Below are positions 42,882 to 51,406 of a stretch of 64,000 nucleotides of DNA, one piece after another. Under the pieces are notes generated by a model. The model had not been told where the DNA came from. It was given only the letters and a program-made list of their open reading frames with translations, and searched no databases. This DNA is from Polyangiaceae bacterium UTPRO1 (lineage in GTDB: Bacteria > Desulfobacterota > Binatia > UTPRO1): contig MWST01000018.1 in assembly GCA_002050235.1 (NCBI GenBank), forward strand, positions 62,001-126,000, in the 5' to 3' direction. Numbering within the stretch: position 1 is the stretch's first letter; each line of letters opens with the position of its first letter. Position numbers and translations under genes: made by a program.

Positions 42882-45488
42882 TCAGCGCAGCGCTTCCCGC
42901 AGCACGACGTCGCCCATGCGGAACTTGCCCTGGACCCGGATGCCGAGCACGCCGTCGAGGCTCGCTCCCGGGACCACCGCCGCGAGATCGTCCGCGAGGT
43001 CGATCGTCACCAGCCGATACGGGCTCCCCTCGAGCGGGATCGTGACCAGCGGCAGCGTCGTCTTGCGCCCTTTGACGAGCGGCTCGGCGAGATTGGCCTC
43101 GTAACGCAGCCGCGCGATGCCCTTCTTCACCCGGACGCGCACCTCGATCGCGAGCTGCTCCTCGTCGCGCACCGCTAGCGAGAACGTGCGGTAGGCCGCC
43201 GCCATCTGATCCCGCTTGGGGAAGCTGACGGCGATCCTGGCGTGCTTCGCATCGCGCGGCTCGGTGCGGATCGTGGGCGCGTCGAGCACGGTATCGTACT
43301 CGTCCTCGACGACCGTGCCGGCGCCCTGCTGCTGCCAGCCGCTCGTCGGCAGCGCGATCTCGGCGGCCGGCTCCGGCTCGACCGAGAGGACGCCGGGCTG
43401 CGCCACCGTGATGTCGCCGACCTCCATGCCGCCGCGCAGCGTCACGCTCGTGACCATCGCGAACTCGACGTTGAACGCCGCCAGGAAGTCGGCGCGCAGG
43501 TCGCGCAGCGTGGTCCGCGGCGCGCCGGCGTAGCGGCCGACGGGAACGCGCGACTCGCGCTTGGTCGCGAGCGGGACGCCGTCTGCGGCGACGTAGCTGA
43601 GGACGTAGTTGCGGCCGTTCGTGCCCCGCGCCCCGACCTGCAGCCGCGCCCCGTCGTCGGCGGCGATGGTGAAGCTGAGGATCGGGAACGGCAGGGCCAG
43701 CGTCGGACGCTCGGGATACCAGAGGGCGTCGTCGCCGAAGCGGGGCGCGAACACCAGCACCCGCCCGCTCTCGGTCTCGCGGGTGACCCCGCCTCCGCGA
43801 CCGTACGCAGTCCACCTGCTCGACCAGCCGTCGAGCGGGAACGTGAAGCTCGTGGCGCAGGTGCAATCGGCGCCGCAGCCCGCGGCGCAGCCGCCGGCGT
43901 CGTTGCCGTCGCACTGCTCGCCGGATTCGCGGACGTCGTTGCCGCAAAGGCCCGGCTCCGGCGTCGCCACGGCCGTCGGCACCGCCGTCGCGGCCCCTGT
44001 CGGTGCGACCTCGGTCGGACGCGCAGTGGGTTCGACGGTCGCGGTCGGCACGGGCGTCGCCTGCGCCCCGTAGACCTGCAGCTCGCCGACGGAGATGAAC
44101 GCGTCCTTGCCGCCCGGACGGCCCCAGATGCGGATCGCGTCTCCGGTGACGGGAGCGAAGCGCAGCTCGTAGGTCTCGTAGGAACGGCCGTTGTTGGTCC
44201 CCGGATAGGCCGGCGTCACCGCGAGCGACGAGACCGCGTTCCAGGTGCCGTTGCGGCGGACATGGACGGTGAGGCTCGAGAACCAGCCGCCGCGGCTGAA
44301 GTGCATGCCCTCCTGGAAGACGACGCGGCCGAAGGTCTGCGGCGTCGCAAAGGCGTAGCCGATCCAGTCCTCGGCGGCAGCGTTGCGGCCGTCGAAGGTG
44401 TCGTATTGCCGCTTCGGATCGTTGGTTCCGGCCGGCGGCATGTCGCCGTCGCGAATGACTTCGAGGCTCTTGTTGCCGCTGCCCGAGGCGAGCGGCACCC
44501 GGGCGATGATGCTGCCGAGGCGGCTGAGCTCGCCGTCGGCCGCGGGTGTCGCGGTGGCCGTGGCGGTCGGTGCCGGGGTGGCGGTCCGGGTCGCTGTCGC
44601 CGTGATCGTCGCGGTCGGACGCGGGGTGCTCGTCCTGGTAGCGGTCGCGGTCGCCGTCCGAGTCGGCGTCGCCGTCCGCGTCGGCACCGGCGTCGCGGTC
44701 GCGGTCGCGGTCACGGTCGCAGTCACGGTGACGGTCGGTGTCGTGGTCGAGGTTGCGGTTCTCGTGGCGGTCGGGGTTGCGGTCGGTGTCGGGGTCGCCG
44801 TCGTGGTGGCTGTAGGCGTCGGTAGCGGAGTGCTGGTCTTCGTCGCGGTCGCTGTCGCTGTCGCCGTCTTCGTCGCCGTCACCGTCGCCGTTGCAGTGAC
44901 GGTCGGCGTCGCGGTCGCGGTCGGAAGCGGGTCCGCGGTCCTCGTCGGCGTCGGCAGCGTGCGCGGAGCATAGTCGCTCGGATCGAGCGGATCGCTACCT
45001 TGCGCGACTTCGACGCCGTCGTTCACGCCGTCGCCGTCGGTGTCGGCGACCAGGGGATCGGTCTCGCCGGGGTCGACTACCATATTGAGATTCCGATCTT
45101 CCTCGGCATCGGTGAGGCCGTCGCCGTCGGAGTCGACCACCGCGGCCGCCATCGCGTAGGTGATCGCCAGCTCGTTGGAAGGCTGGCTCTCGTTCCCCGC
45201 CGCATCGTAGCTCGAGACGACGAAGTACGAGGTCGTCCGCAAGGGCACGTCCGCCATCACGAACCTCACCGTGCCGTCGTTATCCGGCGCCGGCGCGCCG
45301 GCGTCGACCGCGGCCCCATACTCCGTGCCCGCGGCGCGGAGGTAGATCTTGTAGCCGCTGCTTCCCGAGACCTGCGACCACGAGATGCGCGCGTTGTACG
45401 CGAGCGCCGGCGATGCGAAGACCAGAAAGAGCGCTGCTAGAGCGGACGCTGTTTCGACGGCGCGTGAGGGCGACGGGGCGGAAAGCAT
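42882..45488 (-). CDS. Large secreted FN3-TSP3-linker-discoidin-like surface protein
   Basis: 868 residues. Order: signal peptide (1-30); FN3-like domain (31-112); thrombospondin type 3 calcium repeats (113-172, [28 protein letters not shown]); Thr/Ala/Pro linker (175-320); a discoidin/F5-8C-like domain (about 325-475, [38 protein letters not shown]); second linker; a short Cys-rich module ([15 protein letters not shown]); then two beta-rich segments (about 562-690 and 700-868). The last ones resemble the C-terminus of the 46553 gene product. No C-terminal sorting signal is seen. Likely exported, calcium-stabilised and carbohydrate- or surface-binding. Confidence 0.8.
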   Translation of the reverse strand: MLSAPSPSRAVETASALAALFLVFASPALAYNARISWSQVSGSSGYKIYLRAAGTEYGAAVDAGAPAPDNDGTVRFVMADVPLRTTSYFVVSSYDAAGNESQPSNELAITYAMAAAVVDSDGDGLTDAEEDRNLNMVVDPGETDPLVADTDGDGVNDGVEVAQGSDPLDPSDYAPRTLPTPTRTADPLPTATATPTVTATATVTATKTATATATATKTSTPLPTPTATTTATPTPTATPTATRTATSTTTPTVTVTATVTATATATPVPTRTATPTRTATATATRTSTPRPTATITATATRTATPAPTATATATPAADGELSRLGSIIARVPLASGSGNKSLEVIRDGDMPPAGTNDPKRQYDTFDGRNAAAEDWIGYAFATPQTFGRVVFQEGMHFSRGGWFSSLTVHVRRNGTWNAVSSLAVTPAYPGTNNGRSYETYELRFAPVTGDAIRIWGRPGGKDAFISVGELQVYGAQATPVPTATVEPTARPTEVAPTGAATAVPTAVATPEPGLCGNDVRESGEQCDGNDAGGCAAGCGADCTCATSFTFPLDGWSSRWTAYGRGGGVTRETESGRVLVFAPRFGDDALWYPERPTLALPFPILSFTIAADDGARLQVGARGTNGRNYVLSYVAADGVPLATKRESRVPVGRYAGAPRTTLRDLRADFLAAFNVEFAMVTSVTLRGGMEVGDITVAQPGVLSVEPEPAAEIALPTSGWQQQGAGTVVEDEYDTVLDAPTIRTEPRDAKHARIAVSFPKRDQMAAAYRTFSLAVRDEEQLAIEVRVRVKKGIARLRYEANLAEPLVKGRKTTLPLVTIPLEGSPYRLVTIDLADDLAAVVPGASLDGVLGIRVQGKFRMGDVVLREALR
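44545..44940. repeat. Low-complexity GTC/GCG-type repeats encoding the Thr/Ala/Pro linker
   Basis: The DNA is a run of imperfect six-base units such as GTCGCG, GTCGCC and GTCGGT, read on the minus strand as alternating T-A-T-A-T-P-like dipeptides. Repeat number probably varies between strains by slippage. It lies wholly inside the gene at 42882-45488. Confidence 0.7.
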
Positions 45489-45869
45489 GGCCGCCTACGT
45501 AGGCAAGGCACGTGCCGCGGCCGGAGCCCATGCGAAGCGCCTGCGAGCGTGCCTGCGCGGCTGCGCGCGCTCGCGCTCGCGGCGGACGCAACACGGCGAC
45601 GGGGCGCTTCTTTGCCTGCACGCGCGCGGCGCAGATGTTGCCCGGACAACGGCCGGCGGCGGCGCGCGCGCCGTCGCGCCAGTGACGCGCGGCAGCTCCG
45701 CCCTTCCCCACAGCGAAAGAGTCTGCACCGCGAGTTGTTGTGCGCTCGATCGCCTTGGCGATGTCGTCGTGAGAGATCGGCCGGTCGGGAGAAAGTCCGT
45801 ACCGCGAGTCGTCGTGTGCGCAACGACACGCGAATGCCGCCGCGCGTGAGCACTCGCGGCCGCCGCGTC
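45489..45869. other. Gap between two leftward secreted-protein genes
   Basis: 381 bases without a credible gene; the open frames here have no family features and an Arg-rich composition typical of shadow reading. A strong sigma-54-like element lies at its left end (45502-45518). Confidence 0.45.
45502..45518 (-). promoter_or_regulatory. Sigma-54-like -24/-12 element before the large TSP3 gene
   Basis: Read leftwards, GCGGCACGTGCCTTGCC contains GGCACG-N4-TTGC exactly, with GG-N10-GC spacing. The predicted transcription start is near 45491, about 3 bases from the ATG, so the message would be nearly leaderless. No good ribosome site is seen before that ATG, which fits a leaderless reading but also leaves the start codon less certain. 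Confidence 0.45.
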
Positions 45870-46232
45870 TCAGGGCACGGCGGCGGCGATCTCGTTCGAG
45901 AAGGCGCTACTCCGGCCGTCGCGGTCGTACGACGTCAATGAGACGTAGATCGCCCCCGGCGCGCCCACGTACTCGAAGATCGCGCTCGACTCGCCTCGCG
46001 CATCGGGCGGCGGCGCGCCGACGTCCAGCGCTCGATCGTACGCCCGCGACCGGGTTCCCCAGTGGACGACGTAGCCGATCGCGTCCGCGGTCGGCTGCCA
46101 GCGTACGACGAGCGCGTGCGAGTCGACGTCCGCCGACGGTTCCCCGCCCGCGTCCGAGCCCGAGCCGCTGCCGCCGCACGCAGCCATCAGCAACACCACC
46201 GCGAACCAGAACGACGACGAACGAAGCGACAC
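45870..46232 (-). CDS. Small lipoprotein with one fibronectin-III-like domain
   Basis: 120 residues from a GTG at 46232. Residues 1-16 (VSLRSSSFWFAVVLLMAAC) form a lipoprotein signal with a MAAC lipobox, then a Gly/Ser linker. The rest is one FN3-like domain (LVVRWQPTADAIGYVVHWGT, YVSLTSYDRDGRSSAFSNEI), the same fold as the N-terminal domains of its neighbours. An in-frame extension to 46367 is Arg-rich and unlikely. It could be a truncated relative of the FN3-TSP3 proteins, lacking the calcium repeats. Function unknown. Confidence 0.65.
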   Translation of the reverse strand: MSLRSSSFWFAVVLLMAACGGSGSGSDAGGEPSADVDSHALVVRWQPTADAIGYVVHWGTRSRAYDRALDVGAPPPDARGESSAIFEYVGAPGAIYVSLTSYDRDGRSSAFSNEIAAAVP

Positions 46233-46552
46233 GACGAAGACGATCCCGGGCCTCTCTCGCGCACCGGACCCGGCGCTGTCAACGCCGCCGCCACGGCATG
46301 TCGGCGCACCGCCGTGCCGCCGTCGGCGCCGTCGTGCCGCTGCTGTCGCCGCCGCGGCAACGAGCATAAGACCTCCCGCTCGGCAGCGCGTCGTTTGTGC
46401 TGGACAACATGGCGGACGCGTGGCAATAGCCCGACACCTGCCGGATCGTGAACTGTTCCGCGACCACCCCCCCGGGTCGTAGGTGGTTGATCCTTGGCGT
46501 TTCGTGGCGGCATTCGTGGTGGCTCGGGGGTTGCAATGTCAGATCGCCCAGC
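46233..46552. other. Divergent gap between the FN3 lipoprotein and the second TSP3 gene
   Basis: 320 bases with no credible gene. A sigma-54-like element lies at the right end (46519-46535). Frames open here on both strands but give low-complexity basic peptides. Confidence 0.45.
46519..46535 (+). promoter_or_regulatory. Sigma-54-like -24/-12 element before the second TSP3 gene
   Basis: GTGGCTCGGGGGTTGCA fits TGGCACG-N4-TTGCW with one change (T for A) and GG-N10-GC spacing. The predicted start is near 46546, about 7 bases before the ATG. In such GC-rich DNA, chance matches are possible. Confidence 0.35.
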
Positions 46553-47536
46553 ATGGTCCGACGACGCCTGGTTCCGACCGTTCTCGCGGTCTTGATCACC
46601 CTTGCCGGGTCCGCGGTGACGGCGCGCGCCTACTCGGTCGTCATCCGCTGGACCGCCGCAGACGACCCGACGATCGCCGGTTATCTCGTCCATGTGCGCC
46701 CCGAAGGCGGCCCCGAACGCGACCCCATCGACATTCCCCGCCCGCGTCGCGACAAGTCGGGGCGCTTCGAAGCCGTCCTTGGCGACCTCGCCGTCGAAAC
46801 CACCTATACATTCACGATCAACGCCTACGACGCCAACGGCACGGCCGGCGAACTCTCCAATCCGTACACCATCGGCTACCGGCAGGCGGCGCGGGTCGTC
46901 GACTCCGATCATGACGGTCTCGTCGACGCCGACGAAGACCGCAACCTGAACCAGCGCGTCGATCCTGGCGAGACCGACCGCCTGGTCGCCGACAGCGACG
47001 GCGACGGCGTCCCCGACGGCATCGAAACGACGTTCGGCTCGAACCCTCTGGACGGCCGCTCGCCGAGCTGTGCGCCGCTCGAGTTCTCGTCCTTCCGCAT
47101 GATCGGCAAAGGCTCGGTGAACGCCGGCTGGGAGGCCGAGCTCCAGGACATGGCGGTGGCGATGACGCCGTCCCGGCCGCGCCCGACGTCGGTCGGCGTC
47201 ATGTACCCGCAGAGCGGCAAAGGAACGCTGGCCGACTCGCTCCTGGTGACGCGCGTGCGCGACAACGATCCCTTCAGCCTCGAGATCACGGCGCGCTCGA
47301 TAGACGGCAAGGCCTACCGCCTGCGCTACGACGGCTTCGGCGGCGTCGACCGCGTCGCGCGCCGCCGCTTGCAGCGATCGCTCGGCGCCAACTTCTCGGG
47401 TGCTCGCTACGAGCCCATAGGCATCGACGTCGCGAACGACATGCAGCGCATCGACCCGGCGGCCGTCTTCGACCACATCGAGCGCCTGGCGGTGCGCGGC
47501 AACCTGGTGATGCAGCAGCCGCGCAGTTGCCGCTAG
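46553..47536 (+). CDS. Secreted FN3-TSP3 protein with a C-terminal domain shared with its neighbour
   Basis: 327 residues from ATG at 46553. Signal peptide (1-26, VPTVLAVLITLAGSAVTARA), FN3-like domain (27-105), TSP3 repeats (about 105-165: VVDSDHDGLVDADEDRNLN, ADSDGDGVPDGIE), then a beta-rich domain (about 170-320). The TSP3 part is nearly the same as in the 42882-45488 product (for example V-D-P-G-E-T-D in both). The end, IGIDVANDMQRIDPAAVFD, parallels [20 protein letters not shown] there. Divergent paralogue. It lacks the long linker and the discoidin-like part. Confidence 0.8.
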   Translation: MVRRRLVPTVLAVLITLAGSAVTARAYSVVIRWTAADDPTIAGYLVHVRPEGGPERDPIDIPRPRRDKSGRFEAVLGDLAVETTYTFTINAYDANGTAGELSNPYTIGYRQAARVVDSDHDGLVDADEDRNLNQRVDPGETDRLVADSDGDGVPDGIETTFGSNPLDGRSPSCAPLEFSSFRMIGKGSVNAGWEAELQDMAVAMTPSRPRPTSVGVMYPQSGKGTLADSLLVTRVRDNDPFSLEITARSIDGKAYRLRYDGFGGVDRVARRRLQRSLGANFSGARYEPIGIDVANDMQRIDPAAVFDHIERLAVRGNLVMQQPRSCR

Positions 47537-47550
47537 GACTGGGCCTACCC

Positions 47551-47895
47551 ATGGCTGCCCGCGACACGCACCACGCCGACACGCTGGTCTACGGCTCCGA
47601 GCCGCGCGCCCGCACCCCGGCCGCCGCACCACCGGCCGCGGCGGCGCCGCCCGATCGCCGGTCGGTGCGCATCTGGCTGGAGAAGAAGGGGCGCAACGGT
47701 ACGCCGGTCTCGATCGTGCGCGGCCTGGCGCTCGCCCCCGCAGCGCTCGCGGAGCTCGCGAGCACGCTGAAACGAGCCTGCGGCACCGGCGGCACGGCCA
47801 AGGACGGAGAGATCATCATCCAGGGCGATCACCGCGAGCGCATCGCGGCGCTCCTCGCCCGCGCCGGCGTCGCCGCGAAGCTCGCCGGCGGCTGA
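47551..47895 (+). CDS. yciH: SUI1/eIF1-family translation factor (YciH-like)
   Basis: 114 residues. After a short Pro/Ala-rich N-terminus the SUI1 fold is complete: VRIWLEKKGRNGTPVSIVRG, LASTLKRACGTGGTAKDGEI and IIQGDHRERIAALLARAGV, ending AKLAGG. G-T-G-G-T-x-K-D-G and Q-G-D-H-R are the family's hallmark. YciH-type proteins affect start-codon selection and fidelity of initiation. A TTG upstream at 47527 would add eight residues, so I chose ATG. Followed 12 bases later by the thioredoxin gene. Confidence 0.93.
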   Translation: MAARDTHHADTLVYGSEPRARTPAAAPPAAAAPPDRRSVRIWLEKKGRNGTPVSIVRGLALAPAALAELASTLKRACGTGGTAKDGEIIIQGDHRERIAALLARAGVAAKLAGG

Positions 47896-47907
47896 ACGGA
47901 GGAGACG

Positions 47908-48384
47908 ATGCGAACCAACGCGCTGCGGGCTCTCGGAGCCATCATCCTGGCGACGGCCATCGTCGCCGGTAGCGTCCTGCCGGCCGCGGCCGGCGGCGAC
48001 TGGAACGACGCCGGGATCCACTGGCAAGCCTACGAAGCCGGCCTCGCCGCCGCGAAGAAGGAGAAGAAGCCCGTCCTCCTCGTCTTCTTCACCGAGTGGT
48101 GTCCGCACTGCGCCAACTACAGCCGGGTGTTCCACGACGACAAGGTCGTCGAGCAGTCCAAGAAGTTCGTGATGATCCGGCTCGACAAGGACAAGAACGC
48201 CGAGCTCAGCAAGAAATACGCGCCCGACGGCGAGTACATCCCGCGCACCTACTTCCTCTCGTCCGCGGCCGTCCTCGATCCCACGCTCACGGCCCCGCGC
48301 GACCAGTACAAGTACTTCTACGACGAGCACGATCCGGCCCAGCTCCTCGCCGCCATGGACGCGGCGCTGAAGAAGCTGAAGTAA
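47908..48384 (+). CDS. Periplasmic thioredoxin-like protein
   Basis: 158 residues with GGAGGA-like site upstream and a signal peptide (1-27, IILATAIVAGSVLPAAAG). The thioredoxin fold has FFTEWCPHCANYSRVF with Cys65 and Cys68 (C-P-H-C, as in DsbA-type oxidants), VIMIRLDKD-like VMIRLDKDKNAELSKKY and the cis-Pro region IPRTYFLSS. The fold resembles AGR2/ERp-like and DsbD C-terminal modules. The CPHC site suggests a disulfide oxidant or isomerase. Confidence 0.88.
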   Translation: MRTNALRALGAIILATAIVAGSVLPAAAGGDWNDAGIHWQAYEAGLAAAKKEKKPVLLVFFTEWCPHCANYSRVFHDDKVVEQSKKFVMIRLDKDKNAELSKKYAPDGEYIPRTYFLSSAAVLDPTLTAPRDQYKYFYDEHDPAQLLAAMDAALKKLK

Positions 48385-48503
48385 GCGGCCGGCGTACGCG
48401 CATCGGCCGGCAGCTCCGCTGGCGTCTCGGCGCGGCGTCGATCGCGCTCGCCGCCGCGTGGATCGCCCGCGACGCCTGGCTCCCTGCGATCGGGACGGCG
48501 CTC

Positions 48504-49073
48504 GTGGTCGAGGACGCGATCGTCCCGGTCGACGTGATCGTAGTCTCGAACGCGACGGCGCGCGCCGACACCCTCGCGGCGGCGGCTCTCTACAGCGACG
48601 GCGTCAGCCGCCGGATCGTGTTGCCGTGGTGGCGGCCGGAGCCGCTCGACCTCGAGGTCCAGGCCCTCGGCGTGCCCTGGCTGCCGCCGACCGACCTCGC
48701 CCTCGCCATCTTGCAGAAGAAGGGCGTGCCGCGGGAAGCGATCGAGATCCTGCGCGATCCCGTCGACGGGCTCAACACCGAGATCGCAGCGGTGGCCCGC
48801 TTCGCCGCCGCGCAGCGGCCGCGGAGCCTCATGTTCATCACCGCGCGCTCGCACTCGCGGCGCGCCCGCTGCCTGCTCGAGCGCACGCTCCCGGCGGCGA
48901 CGACGATCGTCGTCCGCAGCGCCGCGGCCGACGACTTCGACCCCCGCCGCTGGTGGCACTCGCGCGCCGACGCCCGCGAGGTCGCCTCCGAGTACCTGCG
49001 CTGGCTGAACACGTTCGTCCTCCGCGACCCCTGGAGCGGCGGGCTTCCCGCGGTACCCGAAGCGCGGCGCTGA
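48504..49073 (+). CDS. YdcF/ElyC-like (DUF218) envelope protein, start uncertain
   Basis: The reading frame from just after the thioredoxin stop encodes a basic N-terminus and a membrane segment (ASIALAAAWIARDAWLPAIG), then the DUF218 domain (VPVDVIVVSNATARADTLAA, VSRRIVLPWW, DGLNTEIAAVARF, FITARSHSRRARCLLER). No ATG, GTG or TTG lies in frame before the membrane segment unless the gene overlaps the thioredoxin gene almost fully. The first usable codon, GTG at 48504, falls after the helix. I give the GTG coordinate but expect the real protein to start near 48381-48430. DUF218 proteins act in cell-wall recycling. Confidence 0.7.
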   Translation: MVEDAIVPVDVIVVSNATARADTLAAAALYSDGVSRRIVLPWWRPEPLDLEVQALGVPWLPPTDLALAILQKKGVPREAIEILRDPVDGLNTEIAAVARFAAAQRPRSLMFITARSHSRRARCLLERTLPAATTIVVRSAAADDFDPRRWWHSRADAREVASEYLRWLNTFVLRDPWSGGLPAVPEARR

Positions 49074-49082
49074 GCGGCGGCG

Positions 49083-50687
49083 TCAGTCGATGAGGACGCC
49101 GGGGTTGAGCACGCCGCGCGGATCGAGCGCGCGCTTCGCGGCGCCGAGCGCGCGCGCGAAGCCCTCGGACCGCTCGCGGTCGTACCATGGGCGGTGATCG
49201 CGGCCGACAGCGTGGTGGTGCGTGATCGTGCCGCCGAGCGCCAGCAGCGTCTCCGCCGCCGCCTGCTTGATCTCGGCCCAGTCGGCGAGCTGCCGGTCCG
49301 GGCGCGAGGGTGCGAGCACCGTATAGTAGGGCGCGACGCCGTCGGGATAGGCGTGGGTGAAGCGGCAGGTGACGATGCCGGCGCCGCAGACCCGCTGCAG
49401 CGCGCCGGTCACCGCCTCGGTGACGCCCGCGTGGAAGTCCGCGAAGCGGTCCCAGGTGATCGCGGTCTCGAAGGTCTCGCTGATCATGCCCCGGGCGACG
49501 AACGCATCGCGGACATACGGCATCTCGAGGAATGCCTGCCGCCAGGCGCCGGCGGCGCCGTCGCGCGCGCCTTCTTCGTCGCGGCGCGTCCGCCCGGCGC
49601 CTTCGGGCACGCGGCCGCCGTGATCGCGGCAGCACTCGAGCGCCCGCGCCATCGGCGCGTCGAGCTCGTGGTCTGCCGATTCGAAGCCGACCACCAGCAC
49701 CGCCTCGGTGCCGGTGCCCGCGCCCGCGGTCAGCGCTTCGCCGGGGTCGAGCAGGCGGCAGTTCGCAGGATGGAGACCCGACTGGGCGAGCGCGCGTACC
49801 GCCGCCGCGCCGGCGGCGAAATCGGCGAAGGCCACCGCTGCCGAGGTGCGGAAGGTCGGCCGCGCCTGCAGCCGCATCCACGCCTCGGTGATGATGCCGA
49901 GGACGCCTTCCGAGCCGCTGAAGAGCCGCTCCGGGCTCGGCCCCGCCCCCGAGGCCGGGAGCCGGCGCGTCGCTACGATCCCCGTCGGCGTCACCACCCG
50001 CAGGGATTCCACGAGCTCGTCGATGTGGGTGATGAGCGTCGCGTAGTGGCCGCCCGAGCGCGTCGCGATCCAGCCGCCGAGCGAGCTGAACTCGAACGAC
50101 TGCGGGAAGTGCCGCAGCGTGAGCCCGTGCGGCCGTAGCCGGTCCTCGAGCGCCGGCCCGAAGACACCGGCCTCGATGCGCGCCGCCCGCGACACCGGAT
50201 CGATCTCGACGACGCGATCGAGGGCGCCGAGATCGATCGACACGACGCCGGGAAACGCGCCCGCCGGCGGCGCCTCGACGCCGCCGACGACGCTCGAGCC
50301 GCCGCCGTAGGGGATCGCCGCGAGCCCGGCGCCGTCGCACCAGTCGAGGATCGCGACCACGTCCGCCTCCGTCGCCGGTCGCGCCACGACGTCGGGCGGA
50401 TTCGCGAAGTCGCGCGCCAGGCCGCGCACGACGTCGCGAAACGACTTCCCGTAGGTGTGGCTCGCCCGCGTCAGCGGATCGTCGGCGCAGAGTGCGGCGA
50501 GCGCCGCCGGCGGTGCGATCCGCGGCGCCGGCAGCACGACGTCCTCGATGCGCGGCGCCGTCCCGCGCGTCGGGACGTCGATGCCGAGCCGCGCCGCGAG
50601 CAGCATCGCGATGCGCTCCTGCTGCTCGGAGCTCGGACCCGCATCCTCCCATCCCCAACCCCAGAACTTCCGCCGCCGTGGTTGCAT
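49083..50687 (-). CDS. FAD-linked oxidase, alkyl-dihydroxyacetonephosphate-synthase-like
   Basis: 534 residues. FAD_binding_4 domain: RPATEADVVAILDWCDGAGL, AIPYGGGSSVVGGVEAP. Upstream, KFWGWGWEDAGP and ASHTYGKSFRDVVRGLARDF are typical of alkyl-DHAP synthase (AGPS) rather than plain glycolate oxidase. Near the end ITHHHAVGRDHRPWYDRE shows the H-H-H motif of AGPS. AGPS swaps the acyl chain of acyl-DHAP for a fatty alcohol in ether-lipid synthesis. I saw no fatty-acyl reductase or DHAP acyltransferase nearby, so the lipid role is inference. Confidence 0.85.
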   Translation of the reverse strand: MQPRRRKFWGWGWEDAGPSSEQQERIAMLLAARLGIDVPTRGTAPRIEDVVLPAPRIAPPAALAALCADDPLTRASHTYGKSFRDVVRGLARDFANPPDVVARPATEADVVAILDWCDGAGLAAIPYGGGSSVVGGVEAPPAGAFPGVVSIDLGALDRVVEIDPVSRAARIEAGVFGPALEDRLRPHGLTLRHFPQSFEFSSLGGWIATRSGGHYATLITHIDELVESLRVVTPTGIVATRRLPASGAGPSPERLFSGSEGVLGIITEAWMRLQARPTFRTSAAVAFADFAAGAAAVRALAQSGLHPANCRLLDPGEALTAGAGTGTEAVLVVGFESADHELDAPMARALECCRDHGGRVPEGAGRTRRDEEGARDGAAGAWRQAFLEMPYVRDAFVARGMISETFETAITWDRFADFHAGVTEAVTGALQRVCGAGIVTCRFTHAYPDGVAPYYTVLAPSRPDRQLADWAEIKQAAAETLLALGGTITHHHAVGRDHRPWYDRERSEGFARALGAAKRALDPRGVLNPGVLID

Positions 50688-50745
50688 GACCGCGCCGATA
50701 TGCTCATAACGGCCGCCGAAAACCCACCCCCGGAGGCCTCTGGAA

Positions 50746-51396
50746 ATGAAGCTCTACGACTCGTTCGGTCCCAACCCGCGTGCGCTGCGCATGTTCCTCC
50801 ACGAGAAGGGCATCGACTTCCCCAAGGTCTCGCTCGATCTCCTGGCGGCGGAGAACCGCCGGCCGCCCTACATCGACAGGAACCCGAACGGGCAGATGCC
50901 GGCGCTCGAGCTCGACGACGGCCGCCTGCTCGCCGAGACCGCCGCGATCTTCGAGTACCTGGAGGAGAAATACCCGCACCCGCCGCTCGTCGGCCGGACG
51001 CCGGAGGAGCGCGCCGAGACGCGCATGTGGCAGCGCCGCATCGAGCTCAAGATCACCGAGCACCTGTACAACGGCTTCCGCTTCGCCGAGGGCCTCGAGC
51101 TCTTCCGCACCCGCATGCGCTGTCTTCCCGACGCCGCCGCGGGCCTGAAGGCGATCGCGCGCGACAACCTCGCCTGGCTCGATCCGCTGCTCCGGGACAA
51201 GCAGTTCATCGTCGGCGATCGCTTCACGATGGCCGACATCATCCTCTACGCCGCGCTCGACTTCGGCGCCACGGTAGGTCAGCCGCTCGACCCCGCGCTC
51301 ACCAACGTGGGCTCGTGGAGAGAGCGCATCGCCAAGCGCCCGAGCGCGGCGGCGAGCCTGCACCCGACCAGCGCCGCGCTCGGCATGAACGGCTGA
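50746..51396 (+). CDS. Glutathione S-transferase family protein
   Basis: 216 residues with a GGAGG site upstream. The N-terminal thioredoxin-like domain has MKLYDSFGPNPRALRMFLHE, NPNGQMPALELDDGRLLAET (cis-Pro and G-site E-T/S region) and AIFEYLEEKYP. The C-terminal all-helical domain ends with FIVGDRFTMADIILYAALDF, the N-capping box. The catalytic residue is probably Ser6 or the neighbouring Tyr4. Function is likely conjugation or thiol chemistry on small molecules; substrate unknown. Confidence 0.9.
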   Translation: MKLYDSFGPNPRALRMFLHEKGIDFPKVSLDLLAAENRRPPYIDRNPNGQMPALELDDGRLLAETAAIFEYLEEKYPHPPLVGRTPEERAETRMWQRRIELKITEHLYNGFRFAEGLELFRTRMRCLPDAAAGLKAIARDNLAWLDPLLRDKQFIVGDRFTMADIILYAALDFGATVGQPLDPALTNVGSWRERIAKRPSAAASLHPTSAALGMNG

Positions 51397-51406
51397 GCGC
51401 GGCGGC

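Noticed and set aside
44545-44940. CRISPR-like or minisatellite array
   Set aside because: The units are six bases with no spacers and keep an open reading frame; it is a protein linker.
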